Part shown: piece after piece, positions 32,601 to 43,769 of the stretch
How positions within the stretch are numbered: position 1 is the first letter of the stretch
Layout of the letters: every line of letters starts with the position of its first letter
Position numbers and translations under genes: made by a program
Notes under the pieces: model-generated
The model's input: only the letters and a program-made list of their open reading frames with translations
What the model was told of the DNA's origin: nothing
Database searches by the model: none
NCBI GenBank assembly: GCA_012064385.1
Contig: QRDG01000419.1
Span: 744,001-808,000, forward strand
Origin: Puccinellia tenuiflora
Lineage: Eukaryota; Streptophyta; Magnoliopsida; Poales; Poaceae
Direction: 5' to 3'
DNA length: 64,000 nt

Positions 32601-33088
32601 TCACCTTGGTGTCGACGAAGAACCACCGCTGGCGGAAGTCCTCCACCTTCTTCGTCACCTTGGTGATGGCATTCTCGCCGCTCCACGTGATGGGGATGTA
32701 GTTCTTGCTCCTGGCGTCGCAGAGGTAGGCGAAGATGGAGAGGATGAGGATGGAATTGGGATGAAGATGGAGGAGTTGGATCTGGTATGCCTCCAGAATC
32801 CCCATGAGGAAGTCGGAAAAATGAGGAATGAGACCGGCGGAGAGAGTGTGAAGGAAGATGGGGTAGTACCCCTCGGGAAGCTTGCTGCCGGCCGGTTTCA
32901 TGCTGGTGGCGCTGTGCTCATTGGTTTTTGCGGCCGCCAGGTGGAGCACCTTGTCAACCCCCACCGAGTTGATGCGGGACCTCAGCTGTGCCCCCTTTGG
33001 GTTCAGCACTCCGCGACGCCGCCGCGGACTTGCCATCCTGCATCGGAGCCTTGTCCTTCTTGGGAGCGGCCGCTCTCTTGGGCGCCAT
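29697..33088 (-). pseudogene. antisense spliced gene of Tat element B2
   Basis: Likely start ATG 33088 (MAPKRAAAPKKDKAP). Exon 1 runs to about 31797 with frameshifts near 33010 and 32515. It has the PF04195-like core (LIPHFSDFLMGILEAYQIQ, LLHLHPNSILILSIFAYLCDA) and an acidic, serine-rich end MADE before GTAAGC. Exon 2 starts after TTTTAG near 31722 with a basic patch (APKRRRLRKLGE), followed by an acidic stretch and a long coiled coil (ELDEAWALLRERVESCRR, REEELRRHEEQVQQLERD). TAG at 30365-30363 interrupts it, and the same frame continues to 29697 with more coiled coil and an acidic end. It converges on the B2 pol. Confidence 0.75.
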
Positions 33089-33202
33089 GGTCGCAGGAGA
33101 GAAGAAACTCTTGGAGGTGGTGCGCTCTGGGAAGAAGGAGGCGTTTGGGGGAAGTGTGCGGCGAAGTAATGGGCGGAGTAACGGGCGCCATCATCGCGCG
33201 CA

Positions 33203-33213
33203 GGCTTTATTGA
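33203..33213 (-). promoter_or_regulatory. TATA-like box of the B2 antisense gene
   Basis: On minus TCAATAAAGCC lies about 117 bases before the ATG at 33088, the same spacing as in A and Y. The match to a TATA box is weaker. Confidence 0.45.
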
Positions 33214-33389
33214 CAAGTTACCAAGGGCGTGGCGGGCGCCACCGGGTCGCCCGTTGGAGCCGAGGAGATCGTGGCCTCGGGCGCAACCGCTGCGCCCCAC
33301 GTGTCACGGCCCAGCAGGCATCGTTGGGCCCCCGACGCTTCGCCTGCATCCGCGGACTTCGGCGTGCCCATCGTGGGCCCGGGGGCTAC

Positions 33390-34400
33390 TGTCGGCACAG
33401 TGGAAACCAGGGTACCACGGGCCGGCCTGCCAGGGCCCACGACACTCTTCAGAAGATTTCGCTAAGGACGAGGCTCTCCAAGCCTGGCAAGCCTCGCGAG
33501 GGGTTTCCCCTCGCGAGGCACCTCTCCTCGAGAGGGCATCTTGGATGCTGCCGTCGATTCTGCTAAGGATCAAGCCAAAAGGCTCGGCGAGGCCTCCGGC
33601 CTCGCGGGGTTCCTTCCCCACGAAGCCAGCTCTGTCCCCGCGACAGAGCGCACATGGGCTCTGCGCCCTCCGCAGAGTCACGGGCGCGCCTACGCGCGGT
33701 GACGACAGCGCCGCAGTTGCCACTCTCGTGTATAAAGCGGTCAACAATGCTGCACCAAGCAAAGGAGCTACAAGAATTGCCATTTTGGTGATGAGGAGAC
33801 CATCTGCCGCTACGCTCCAAGGGCGACGTCACCGTCGGGCGCCTCTCGAGCCTCAGCAGCGCCAGCCCACCATCCTGGCTGGATGGTGGCTTTCCCAGCT
33901 TTGGTGACGCCGCTCCCTGCCATGGACCGCGTCCATGGACTCACCCTTTATCGTGCACCCGTCCTCCTCCTTCGTCGCCATGTGGTAACCCTTCCCGCCA
34001 AGATATTTGAGGGAAGAGGTCCAAGACACCTATAAAAGGAGGGGGAGCACGTTCAGGTAAAGGGTTGGTCTTTAGAGGGTTCGGTTCTGGTTGGTTAGAA
34101 TCTCCAGTGCTGTTCTGGAGATAGCCATTGTTAGCCACCTCGAGCTCCCGAAGCTCCCCTTGTACTGTAACCTCTACAAGCAGTGCAATACAACCAAGGC
34201 AGGACGTAGGGGTTTTACCTCTCCAAGAGGGCCCTGAACCTGGGTAACATCGTGTGTTCATCTCTGCAGTGCCGTCCCACAACGATCTCGACGAGCGCCG
34301 TAGCCGAGGCACGTTGAGGGTTGTTTGATTCCGTGTTCAGCCCCTTACTCGATTCCTTACCTAGTGAGACACACCCAGTTCCTGGGACAGCTCTCCGACA
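33390..34400 (+). repeat. 3' LTR of Tat element B2
   Basis: TGTCGGCACAGTGG...CTCCGACA, 1011 bp, preceded by GGGCCCGGGGGCTAC. TATA CTATAAAAGG is at 34030-34039. The U5 block GGACGTAGGGGTTTTACC is shared with B1. It diverges strongly from 9173-10238, with many small indels. Confidence 0.9.
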
Positions 34401-37400
34401 CCACACATAAAATCATGTGACAAGTGCCACACTAATTTCCCTAAGTGAGAAATTAATAAATTCCTTCAAACCTAAAATTCAGTGGGGTGACCTAGTGATC
34501 ACTCCCACTTTGCTCTTATACCTTTTCCCTCTTCAAAAATTTATTTCTCAAAAATCTAAAATTAAAATTCTATTTCTTTCTTTATTCCTTGAAAATCACC
34601 AAATGTGCTATGATACACTTATCCAATAAATTGCATCATAGCACCAAAAATCGTTATTCACAGATATACAATCAATTGTGGAAAAATATTTCAAAAATTT
34701 GAATTTAAATTCGGTTCTGGCATTTGGTCGAACAGGTGGTGTGCACCACCCTGTTCTTCCCCAAACCAAAGCACAAACCGGATCAATCCGTGCTTGCCGT
34801 GAAAAATCGAGCTGGAGATTCACCCTATCTCTCTTCCCTCACCTTGTCGATCATCCTCAAGCTCCAGAGCCTCGTGGGAGCGCGCCATTTCTGCGAATTT
34901 GGTCGCCGTTCATCACCATCGCCAGGGAGCACGACCTCCTGTCGCCATGCCGCGATGCTCCCTACTGTGGAGGGAGCAAGCGAGCCGCCCGACCGACCCT
35001 GCCCCCTCTTGCACCCGCACCACACCCCGCAGGAACCCTAAACCGCCGGGAACTCGTCGCCCGTGCGTGCCCGTGCGCCGCCCAAGCCATGCCAGAGCAT
35101 GCCGCGGCCGTCCCCCCTGCCGAGCTCGTGCCACGACACCACACGACCCCGACCGTGTCCCTCTGCGCCTCAACACCATAGCCGCCCCGCCACCGCCCCG
35201 CCACGAGCCCGCTAGCCCTCTGGACCGCCCCCACGCCGTGTCCACCATGGACCGGCCGCCGGCTATAAACCGAAGCACCGAGCCCTCGCATTCTCTCCAC
35301 GCCTCACCAATCCACTCCGCTCCATTTCCCTCACCCACCACTCTCTCCCGTGCACCGCCAGGAGGGCGGAGCCGCTGCTCCAGAGCCACTGCAGCCCACT
35401 GCCGCCCCATGCCGCTCCGCTGAGCCGAGGTTGACGACGACCGATTCGTGGCCGTGCTGCCACTCTCTTTCTCTCCTCTCCTTCTCTAATGTCTTGCCAT
35501 GCACCACCGCCACCGCACGCTCACGCCCGCGCCGTTTCTTGCACAGGGACGCCGCCAGGAGCTCGCCGTCGACGTTCCGTGTCCGTGGAGACCGCGCTGC
35601 CGCCGCCGACGAACCAGGCCACCCCAGGATCTACAAATCCGCCCGCAGACTTCCCCGAGCCCCCGCCGTCGATTCCCGCCGTCGCCGCCGTCTCCCGAGC
35701 CCTAGGTGAGCCGCTAAACCACCGCCACTTCGCCGGCCGCACGGTGGCGCCGCCTGTTTCGCGTCGTCGCCGATGCGTGCATCCTGGGCCGTTGGATCTA
35801 GATCCAACGGCAACTTACCGTTTCGATTTAAATTTGGAATAGATTTAAAACCTGAGGAACTCAGTACTGGACCCGAATTTGAAAATTCATATCTCGAGAT
35901 CTAGGAATCCAAATAAATCAAATAAATATGTTCTGGAAAGCTTATGAAATTATCTAGCTCACCAAAGTGGTTTCAGTTCATTTAAAAATAAAGAATAGTT
36001 TTAAAAATGCCACAGAAGCTATAAAATCTAAACTTTTTGTTTCTGATGCTCTGTTAATCCAAATAATGTCAAACCAATTTTGTTAGCTTAGTAATGTGAC
36101 AACTTAGCTCACATAATTTTTGTAAAATTAATTAATCATTATTAATTAATTCGCATCTGTTGAAAGTTAGAAAGCATTTCTGAACTAAAACATTTATAAA
36201 ACCCTAATGGTAAATCCAAATGTGTTAGGGCCAATTTTGCTAGATCACATGTAATCATTGCTAGTTACCCCTAAAAGGGTTTAATTTTTGAATAATATTA
36301 ACTTGAGTCATAGCAAAAACTAGAATATTGACTTTCTGGATTAAAACATTTATACAGGGAATTTAATAACTCAAATTGAATTAAATCCAATTGGGTTGTC
36401 TTCTACACATCAGTAGATTTCTATAGAATTTTAGTTCATATTTTTGTGATCAACAGAACTTAAGTTATGCAATTAAACATAAAACCCTAGTTTCTGCCAT
36501 AATTATGACATAGTTAAATAATGCGTAATTGAATTAAATTGAATTCAAATTATGTTACCTTGTGTGTGCCATAGCTAAATTGTGATGTTGTGATTGTAAT
36601 GATGTGGTGCTTGCTTGGTTAGTTTAGTGATTGTTTGTATTGTTTAATTATCGAATAGACGAGAACGTTGCCGGAGCCTACGAGGATGGGGAATACTTCG
36701 AACCGCAAGAACCCGAGCACTTTGTTGAGCAAGGCAAGCTACTTCACTGAGCTTGCTTTTACATACATTTATTTCGGATTACCTGCAATATTCAAAGTGT
36801 TAGTGATTTCAAAAATCCTTTTTACAAAAACATGAAGAAAACTATTTTGCCACCCTATGTAGAATATTAGAGTAGATATTTAAAACTATAGGATGGGAAA
36901 ATATGATTTATTCCAAAACTCCTTTTTAAAGTATTTGGATGGATGTGGAATGCCGAGCTGTCGGCGTGGAAATGGAGAAAGGTTGAAAGATGGTGTTTAT
37001 GAAAAAAATGCACATTGTGTCCTAGTACTTACGTCAACCAGCCAATGACCTGTGCGACCACATCTACCCACATATGGGAACGGGCGTAGTCATATAATTT
37101 GCTCATATTAGTATGGGATGCCTCAACAACGAGGATGACCTCGTTCCATGAGGGGATGGTCATGGCAACCTACCCCCTGACCTGGGTCCCGGTGTCTGAT
37201 GGAGGGGGATTGAAGGGCTCTGCTCGTCGGGCAGAACTATGAGTCCTCACATCTAGGTTCCTCGACTGGGGGATACTGTACTAGGTGTCGAAGGAATGGT
37301 GAATTCGTAGCGGTAGGGTCCTATACTAGCATGAGCAAAGGACAGGCTATGGTCGGTGGCTCAACTTCGCATACACCTTGTATGGCGGGACGTGGCAGAC

Positions 37401-38208
37401 ACGATGAGTTACCGGATGGGTGTGGGAAAAGCGTGCTACCTCTGCAGAGGGTAAAACTATTCGAATAGCCGAGTCCTCGGATATGGACAGTTGGGAGGCC
37501 CTACTAGACCATGTGCAAGTTTTATAAAAAGTTGTAAGTTTAAGGAAACAAATGTGGAGGTGATGTTACCCAAGTATACCCAATGGAGTGGTATGAGTTG
37601 TTGGAGATGAATGAACCATGATGAGACATGGTCGGGAAAAAGGAGGAGTTTTGGATAATTAATAAAAATTGTGATATTCTTTAAGATAGTAATGAATTTA
37701 TTTTTATCTTTTTCAACAAAGATATAGAGATATTTTTCAACAAAGATATAGAGATGTTTTAATAAGTAAAAAATTTATAGGAAGCAACTTATAACTGGTG
37801 CATACTCACGTTAGGGGTAGTTTGCGAGTACAAATCCCATTGTACTCATATTGGTTTCGTCCCTGGCTATTGTCTTAGCCAGATCTTGAGGAGAACTACG
37901 CCGAAGCAGAGTATGGAGACTTCTATGCGAACTAGGGATCTTCGTGAGTCAACTGCCTGTCGGGTCGTCGTTAGGACGCGTTGGACTTCTACTACGTAGC
38001 TTCCGCCGAATGCTTTTGATTTGGCCCTTGAACGCATCTATGTAAGACTTGGTCTAAGTGACCTATTATGTAAGACTTTAATTCGGTACTGTAATGGATG
38101 TAAACTTTGGTATTCAATTCGGATTATGGGCAATGACAGACTGATCATGGGATCGTTGTGTGAACCATAATCGGGTATTTCGGACAGCTAGTCCGGGGTC
38201 CCCACACA
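34401..38208 (+). repeat. Tekay-type LTR of a second family (L), left end missing
   Basis: No long ORF is supported. The layout mirrors the T LTRs: AT-rich head, GC-rich block (34800-35760) with a donor-like CCCTAGGTGAGCC at 35700, AT-rich middle, exon-like block 36659-36733, a block with ACTATTCGAATAGCC near 37460, the inverted repeat GAGTAC/GTACTC at 37826-37847 and a final exon-like block from 37883. It ends GGGGTCCCCACACA at 38208 and interrupts the gag of element F. The left end is cut by the B2 LTR, so it could be a solo LTR or part of a full element. Confidence 0.7.
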
Positions 38209-38669
38209 GTTTTATAATTCATAGCATCTTTTTCAAGAAGTTCCTTCCATATTTCAGGATCGGAAGTGTAAATATCCATGCTTGCTCTAATAAATTCATC
38301 ATCATTTTCAACATAAGCATCATCAGGATAACTACTACAATAATTTCTTGTTTCAGGAGAGTTAACAGGTGTAGTGACATTTTCATTAGAAACTTCATTA
38401 GACTCAATTTCCTTAGATTTAGCAACCATAGCGTTCAAAAAAGGACCTAGAGAGCCAGATTCATCAAGTACAGCAGAAGCATCATCAAATTCATCGGACA
38501 CAGTATCAGAACTAGCATAAGCAGTACGTGAAGTGTGGTGGTGTGACGGTGGTGTAACAAGCTTATTCATAACAGTAGGTGAATCAAAAGCAGCTTTAAA
38601 GCTCAGAGCAGTACCTTGCCTTGTGGTGGAAGGTAGTATCGAAAACTTAGGATCATGCTTATCCTTCAT
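38209..38669 (-). pseudogene. gag: gag N-terminus of Athila-type element F
   Basis: On minus it starts MKDKHDPKFSILPSTTRQG and includes SLSFKAAFDSPTVMNKLVTP, DESGSLGPFLNAMVAKSK and MDIYTSDPEIWKELLEKDA. This matches my memory of gag starts of Triticeae Athila elements. It is cut after AMNYK by the end of LTR L. The leader between this ATG and the PBS is split by a solo LTR. Confidence 0.8.
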
Positions 38670-38733
38670 GATGAAGAATAAATTGCAGCAGACAGAATAA
38701 CTCCCAAGTGAACTTATAAATAGAGTTATGCTC

Positions 38734-40323
38734 TGATACGTCTCTGACGTATCTATAATTTTTGATGTTCCATGCTTGATTATATATCAGTGCCACATGT
38801 TTTTATAATGTTTTTATATAATTTTGGCATGATTTATGGAAATAACCTATTAACAAGATGGCCAGTGTCAGTTCTTATTTTCTGCTGTCTTTTTGTTTCA
38901 GAAAAGTTTTTAGGGGAAGTTTATCGGAATCAGCTGGAAATTTATGTGAATTATTTTCACAAAGGAACAAGTCCAGAGCCAGGAGGACGCCTGAGGGAGG
39001 GGCTCCCAGCCCCCAGACGCCCCCCAGGCGCGGCCCACACCTTGGCCGTGCCTGGGCCCCACCTGGTGCCCTCCGGCGTGGCCTCGAGTTGCCCCTTCGC
39101 CTATAAATTTGTCTTCGTCCCGAAAACCCTAAAGACCCGACCATATTTTCCAGAAGACATCGGAGGCTGCCGCCATCGCCAACCCTAGTTCGGGAGGGTT
39201 CTGCAGCTCTTCCCGGCACCCTACCGGAGAGGGGAATCGTCACCGGAGGCATCTACACCACCATGCCTGCCTCCGGAGTGATGCGTGAGTAGTCCACCAC
39301 GGGACTACGGGTCCATAGCAGTAGCTAGATGGTTGTCTCTCCTACTTGTACTCCATTGCTTAGATCTTGTGAGCCGCCTATCATGATCAAGATCATATTA
39401 TCTATAACTACTACATGATTGTGTTTGCATGGATCCGATGAATTTTGGAAATCATTACTTTTGTTCATCTATGTGCTATGTTTTATCTATGATCTTGCAT
39501 GCTCTCCGATGGTAGTGGATGCTTTGGCCAAGTAAGTTTTATTGTCTTCAGAGAGAGTATTTATGCTAGATAGTGGGTTCATGCCTCTTTTTGTCTGAGC
39601 TCGGGTTGACAGAAATGATCAAGACTAGAGATGTGTTGTTGCCACTAGGGAGAAAACAGCGGTGTGATTTCTTCGTGTTATCTACATTGCTTACATTATG
39701 CACTTTGCTTATTGCAATGATCTCTTGCTTGCAACTTAATACTTCTGGGTGACATGCTGGATAGCGATCCCGGGGTGGATTATTAGTCATAGACGCAGTT
39801 GGTTAACGGTCTATGTATTTTGACGTAATGCCCATATTAGATGAAGCGGTGAACTATATTGTTTTATGAGAGCATTGTTGTGCGCCCACAATTCTGTCAA
39901 TTGCCATGCTATAATTTGTTTACCCATCATGTATATCTTTTGGAGAGACACCACTAGTGAACTGTGGACCCCGGTCATATTTTCTTACATTGTTTCCAAC
40001 CGTTCTAATAGCTTTTCATCATCATTGGCTCACTTGTCATATTTCACTCTCATCATATTTTACATCTGCACAATTAATCCTTTGTGTTCGACAACCGGAG
40101 AGATTGACAACCTCTCTGTTTAGTTGGGGCAAATTACTTGTTTGTGATTGTGTGCAGGTCCGCGTTAATCTACAAGCGCCAGAGTAGATTGACACCTCGC
40201 TAAGCCTTCTCCAAGTCCTACTGCATCTGACAACCTTTGTTTTGTAATCAAGGGAAACTGCTCCTTTGCTGCATCATACCTTCCTCTTGGGGTTCCCCAG
40301 CGAACATGTGATCCACGTCATCA
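38734..40323 (+). repeat. solo LTR of an Athila (Sabrina/WHAM-like) element with TSD
   Basis: 1590 bp, starts TGATACGTCTCTGACGTATC and ends CACGTCATCA. It is flanked on both sides by TGCTC (38729-38733 and 40324-40328). It has a TATA (CCTATAAATTTG near 39100), AACCCTA motifs and the U5-like TTGTGAGCCGCCTATCATG. No internal sequence is present, so it is a product of LTR-LTR recombination. It sits in the leader of element F, in the opposite orientation. Confidence 0.92.
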
Positions 40324-40325
40324 TG

Positions 40326-40344
40326 CTCCCCGGCAACGGCGCCA
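40326..40344 (-). other. primer binding site of element F
   Basis: On minus TGGCGCCGTTGCCGGGGAG, the PBS typical of Athila-group elements (usually given as tRNA-Asp), 11 bases after the LTR end CATCA. Its first bases overlap the TSD of the solo LTR. Confidence 0.85.
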
Positions 40345-40355
40345 GAAAATAGTCT

Positions 40356-40435
40356 TGATGACCCACAAGTATAGGGGATCGCAAAAGTCTTCGAGGAAAG
40401 TAAAACCCAAATTTATTGATTCGACACAAGGGGAG
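40356..40435 (-). repeat. 5' LTR end of Athila element F (fragment)
   Basis: On minus it ends CTATACTTGTGGGTCATCA. Only 80 bp remain before LTR Y begins. The rest of the F LTR is not in the window. Confidence 0.75.
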
Positions 40436-41409
40436 TGTCGTGTCTTGGATCACAGACACCGGGAGTAAAGGATACCCCCTTTTTAGGTTCGTTATGGGGC
40501 GTGAAGGAGGCCGGGAAACGTCTTCCGCCGGGGAGACTTCGTCTAGGCCCGAGATCTACGTACAAGCATGCACCGCAGAGACACAAGGAGTTTACCCAGG
40601 TTTAGGCCGCCCGGAGGCTAGCAGTCCTACTCCTGCATGTCTGGATTGAGTGGTATATCATCGTGTAGCTTACGGAGGTGGTTGCAGGTGCGAACCCGGG
40701 AGGTGTTGGCTAGAGGTTGAAGACGAGTAGATCCTGACCCGGAGGAGATCACCTCTCGCCTATGCTACTCTCAGTCTTGCGCGCTACCTAGCCTAGCCTC
40801 CGACTCTCTGTGCATCCGTCCGAAATCTCGTCCCTCCCCTCATGTGCCTTGGTCCTCCTTTTATAGGCTAAGGGGATCCCACAGGTGCACCTTTGGGGGC
40901 GGAGGGGTTTTGGCGGGAAAAGCCCTCTGAGTTCTCCTTTCGGTGGTGACGTGGCTTTTTCTCGTCCAAGTATTCTTCTGAGGGGGTTAGGTGCGGTCGC
41001 CCACCTTTCCCTGGGCGGGCGGACAGGGGCTAACACCTTTTCCGTCCCTGTCCCCCTTCGGCGCCTTCGTCTTCTTGGCGCCCAAGTCTTCTAGGAGCTT
41101 CCAGCCGGGGCTGGCAAGCCTATCTTCTTCGCGCGTGCGGAGGTTGGTTCCCGGGGGTGAGCCTGGTATCATGGCGGGCATCGGGGTCCCCGGGACCTCC
41201 GCGTCGTCTTCCGGGTTGAAGGGGCTCCGGGGGGTCCCCTGGTCCTTAGCCGTCGTTGCCGATGTCGTGCTTGTCTCTTCGCCGTGGGGCAGATGGGGGG
41301 CCCATCTGCCAGTCTTGAACCTTGGCCTTGCTCGCCTTCCTGGCGGGCCCACAGGCGGTGGACCCACTTTGACCGCATCAGGGGAACCCCATGTTCCACT
41401 GTTGCGAAA
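40436..41409 (-). repeat. 3' LTR of Tat element Y
   Basis: On minus it starts TTTCGCAACAGTGGAAC (the first G of the usual TG is mutated) after CCCGGGGGCTAC and ends CAAGACACGACA. TATA CTATAAAAGG is at 40865-40856. The U5 block GCAGGAGTAGGACTGC followed by CCTAAACCTGGGTAAAC corresponds to that of the other Tat LTRs. Confidence 0.78.
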
Positions 41410-41704
41410 GTAGCCCCCGGGCATAGTCCCGGCGGCTACGCCCTTCTGCCACCGGGGCTATGACCAAAAAAGAGTTAAAGTGGGTCCCTGGTGTCAGGTC
41501 TTGACTGTCTTGTCCCATCCGTCGGGGCCGCGCTTCGCGGAGGCGCGCACCTCACGGGTCTTCTTTGCCTTGGTGAACATTGCGGTCCGCGTGGATCGCC
41601 AACGCTCGTCTTGAATCCGACAGGAGGAAGCGCGCCGGACGGAATGCCTCCTCGATCCCCGCGCCGGCCGGAGCGGCGGGGCCACAACGCGACGCGTGGT
41701 GTGC

Positions 41705-41712
41705 CTTATAAG
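41705..41712 (+). promoter_or_regulatory. TATA box of the antisense gene in Y
   Basis: CTTATAAG lies 127 bases before the likely ATG at 41839. Position and spacing match those of A and B2. Confidence 0.65.
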
Positions 41713-41838
41713 CCATGGTTCCGGAGAACTGTAGCCGTTACTTCTTCCCAATCACAGAAATCCCAAGCCGCCGTCCAATCGCACTTCATCTTCCTCTGCC
41801 TTGCCGCGCGACGCGAGCTCCTCCCCGTTCCCCCGCTC

Positions 41839-43481
41839 ATGGCGCCCAGGCGGGAGAAAAGAGCAGTGAGAAAGTGAAGCAGACCGCCGGGAAGAAGAAG
41901 ACCACGGCGGGCCCCACTCGGGCCGCCCCTCTTCCTCCACCGAGGGTTACACAAGCCTTGTTCTCCCCGAGCATATTCGCAAGCAAAGAGGGGATTGCCC
42001 GCGACCGCGGCGTATTAGCCGTGGAATTCATTGGAGGAGACCAGCTGAAGATTAGGTCGGACACAGGTCCCCAGCAAGATGGCGAAGTGGTGACCTTCCA
42101 TGACTTCTCTGTGATGGGATTGCTTCCCCCTTTTTCTGACTTCTTCATGGCGATCCTGGAGACGTTCGGGCTGCATATGCTCCATCTGCACCCGAACGCG
42201 GTGCTGATCCTGGCGACCTTCGCACATGCTTGCGAAGCGTTCATCGGTGTGATGCCCTCCGTGGCATTGTTCCGACATTTCTTCATGCCCCGAACGGGGA
42301 GATCGAGGTGGATAGCGGGCGGAGTGTCCTTCTGCCTCAAGCAGGAGAATGCGTGCCAATATCCGGAGACGAAGATCCAAGCTGACTGGAGGGAATGGAG
42401 GGAGAACTGGTACCTCATCCAGGCAGACAGTCTCAACCCCCACCTTCTTGTGCCGACTGCCCCGTCTGAGAGCTTAGCCAACTCCAGGGATGTAAGCTCT
42501 CAGGACGAGGCCCTCCTCCCGATCATTAGGAGGTTTGCAGAGCTCTGCAACTGCCAGGTGAGCGGCGCCATGATCACTGGTGATTTCGTCCGACGGGGAA
42601 TTTCTCCTCTGCAGCGCAGGTCCCAACCGCTGTGGGAGACCCGCCAGGAGATGGGGTCCTGGGTATCGCCAAGGCTGTTGAAGGGGAAGATGCTCTTCCT
42701 GCTCCCGAGGGCGCCATACGACCTTCCGCCCAGAGTTGATTCATTGCTCGACTGCCTCAAGGGCAGAGACGTCGTGCCTCCCATGCCGCGGTGCAATGCT
42801 TACGGGCTCCAGGGTACCGAGTTCCTGGATCCGCCTCCGGTGCCCAAGACGATGGCTCGCGGGAGGTTTTGGATGGTGGTGGGACCGCCCTATGGAGACT
42901 TTTCCCCGGATGAGTTCGGAGCCCTTGACGATGAAGATGAAGAAGGGGCGACCCTGGAAGAGCAGGGCCGTTCTTCTCTCCCCACACCTCCCTGAGGCGA
43001 AGGAGAGGTACCCGCGAGTGGGGGAGGCGCTGGGGTAGAGCTGCCTCCCGAGCAGCCAGCACATCCGAACTCGCCGGTGGGGCGCGACTCAGACAGAGAG
43101 TCCGAGGCCCTCCCACCCCCAATTCTTGTAGACGATGGAGACGATGAGAGCGTGTCGGCGCCGAATCTCTTTGGATACTTGGTGGGGAAGGGATGGGGCT
43201 TCTCCGGTGCCAAACGGGCCCAGAGGTAAGCCCGACTCCCACCCTGATCCTTCCGAGCTTGCCAGGGACTGCGGCAGTCCTGACCGTCATTGTGCGCTTG
43301 CAGATCCTCCGGATCCGAAAGGCCCCGGAAACGCGCCCGAGCAGACAAAGATGAAGAAGCGGGAGAAGCCGTCGAGAGCTCCGCGCCGGTTGCGGGAAAG
43401 CTCCCATCTCCCAGTAGGACCCCTCCGAGGGCCGGATCCCCGGAGGGAGGAACCAAAGGGTCGCCGTCAATGGCGGCCTAG
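41839..43481 (+). pseudogene. antisense spliced gene of Tat element Y (PF04195-like)
   Basis: Likely start ATG 41839 (MAPRREKRAV), with a frameshift within the next ~40 bases into the main frame. The core has VTFHDFSVMGLLPPFSDFFM, LETFGLHMLHLHPNAVLIL, ATFAHACEAFIGV and MITGDFVRRGISPLQRRSQP. TGA at 42993-42995 stands in an otherwise open exon, and CGA is the simple precursor. Exon 1 ends at 43225 before GTAAGC and the intron is 43226-43303. Exon 2 joins in frame and begins SSGSERPRKRARADKDEE, a basic patch like a nuclear signal. It stops at TAG 43479-43481 next to the junction with element G, so the C-terminal coiled coil is missing. Confidence 0.75.
43226..43303 (+). other. 78-bp intron in the Y antisense gene
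   Basis: Starts GTAAGC, ends TGCGCTTGCAG. Removing it keeps the frame (AG plus A codes arginine), so it supports splicing on this strand. Confidence 0.7.
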
Positions 43482-43754
43482 TTGACGCCCCACCCGCGGG
43501 TGGGACCCTCCCCTGCTCCTGGGGTGGCCCCCCTTGCGATCTACTGGCTCCGTGGCTCTTTTCCCTCAAAAATACGTTTTCTGATTTTTCTGGAATTTGT
43601 CGCGAACTTCTGAACCCTGCACAAAAGAAAGACACCAAATGCAATTCTGCTGAAAACAGCATCAGTTAGGGTTAGTTCCAAACAAATTCATTAATAATCA
43701 GAGGCAAAACAATAGCAAAGTGTTTGGAAAAGTAGATACGTTTGCGACGTATCA
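43482..43754 (-). repeat. 3' LTR fragment of element G
   Basis: On minus it starts TGATACGTCGCAAACGTATC, the Athila/Sabrina-type LTR start, and continues only ~270 bp to a GC-rich part. The remainder is lost at the junction with Y. Confidence 0.75.
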
Positions 43755-43769
43755 GCTCCCCCAAGCTTA
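43755..43769 (-). other. polypurine tract of element G
   Basis: On minus TAAGCTTGGGGGAGC directly precedes the LTR start. A second copy of the tract is at 45763-45777. Confidence 0.8.

Larger units (their letters stand above)
27762..34400 (+). mobile_element. Tat-lineage element B2, 3' half only
   Basis: Integrase end, 3' untranslated region with a tandem repeat, an antisense gene on minus and a 3' LTR. The LTR belongs to the same family as B1. The missing segment between 13475 (RT) and 27762 (integrase core) would be about 2 kb of pol. Confidence 0.85.
40436..43481 (-). mobile_element. 3' part of minus-strand Tat element Y
   Basis: 3' LTR (40436-41409) plus an antisense gene on plus. It is cut at about 43482 by Athila element G. 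Gag-pol of Y is not in the window. Confidence 0.78.

Noticed and set aside
30780..32666. 628-codon plus-strand frame opposite the B2 antisense gene
   Set aside because: It mirrors the GC-rich coiled-coil exons on minus; no domain is seen, and the minus frame has splice sites and family motifs.
38734..40323. Possible MITE or DNA transposon because of the palindromic TGATACGTC...GACGTATC start
   Set aside because: The inverted repeat is confined to one end; size, TG...CA ends, 5-bp TSD and TATA fit an Athila-type LTR.
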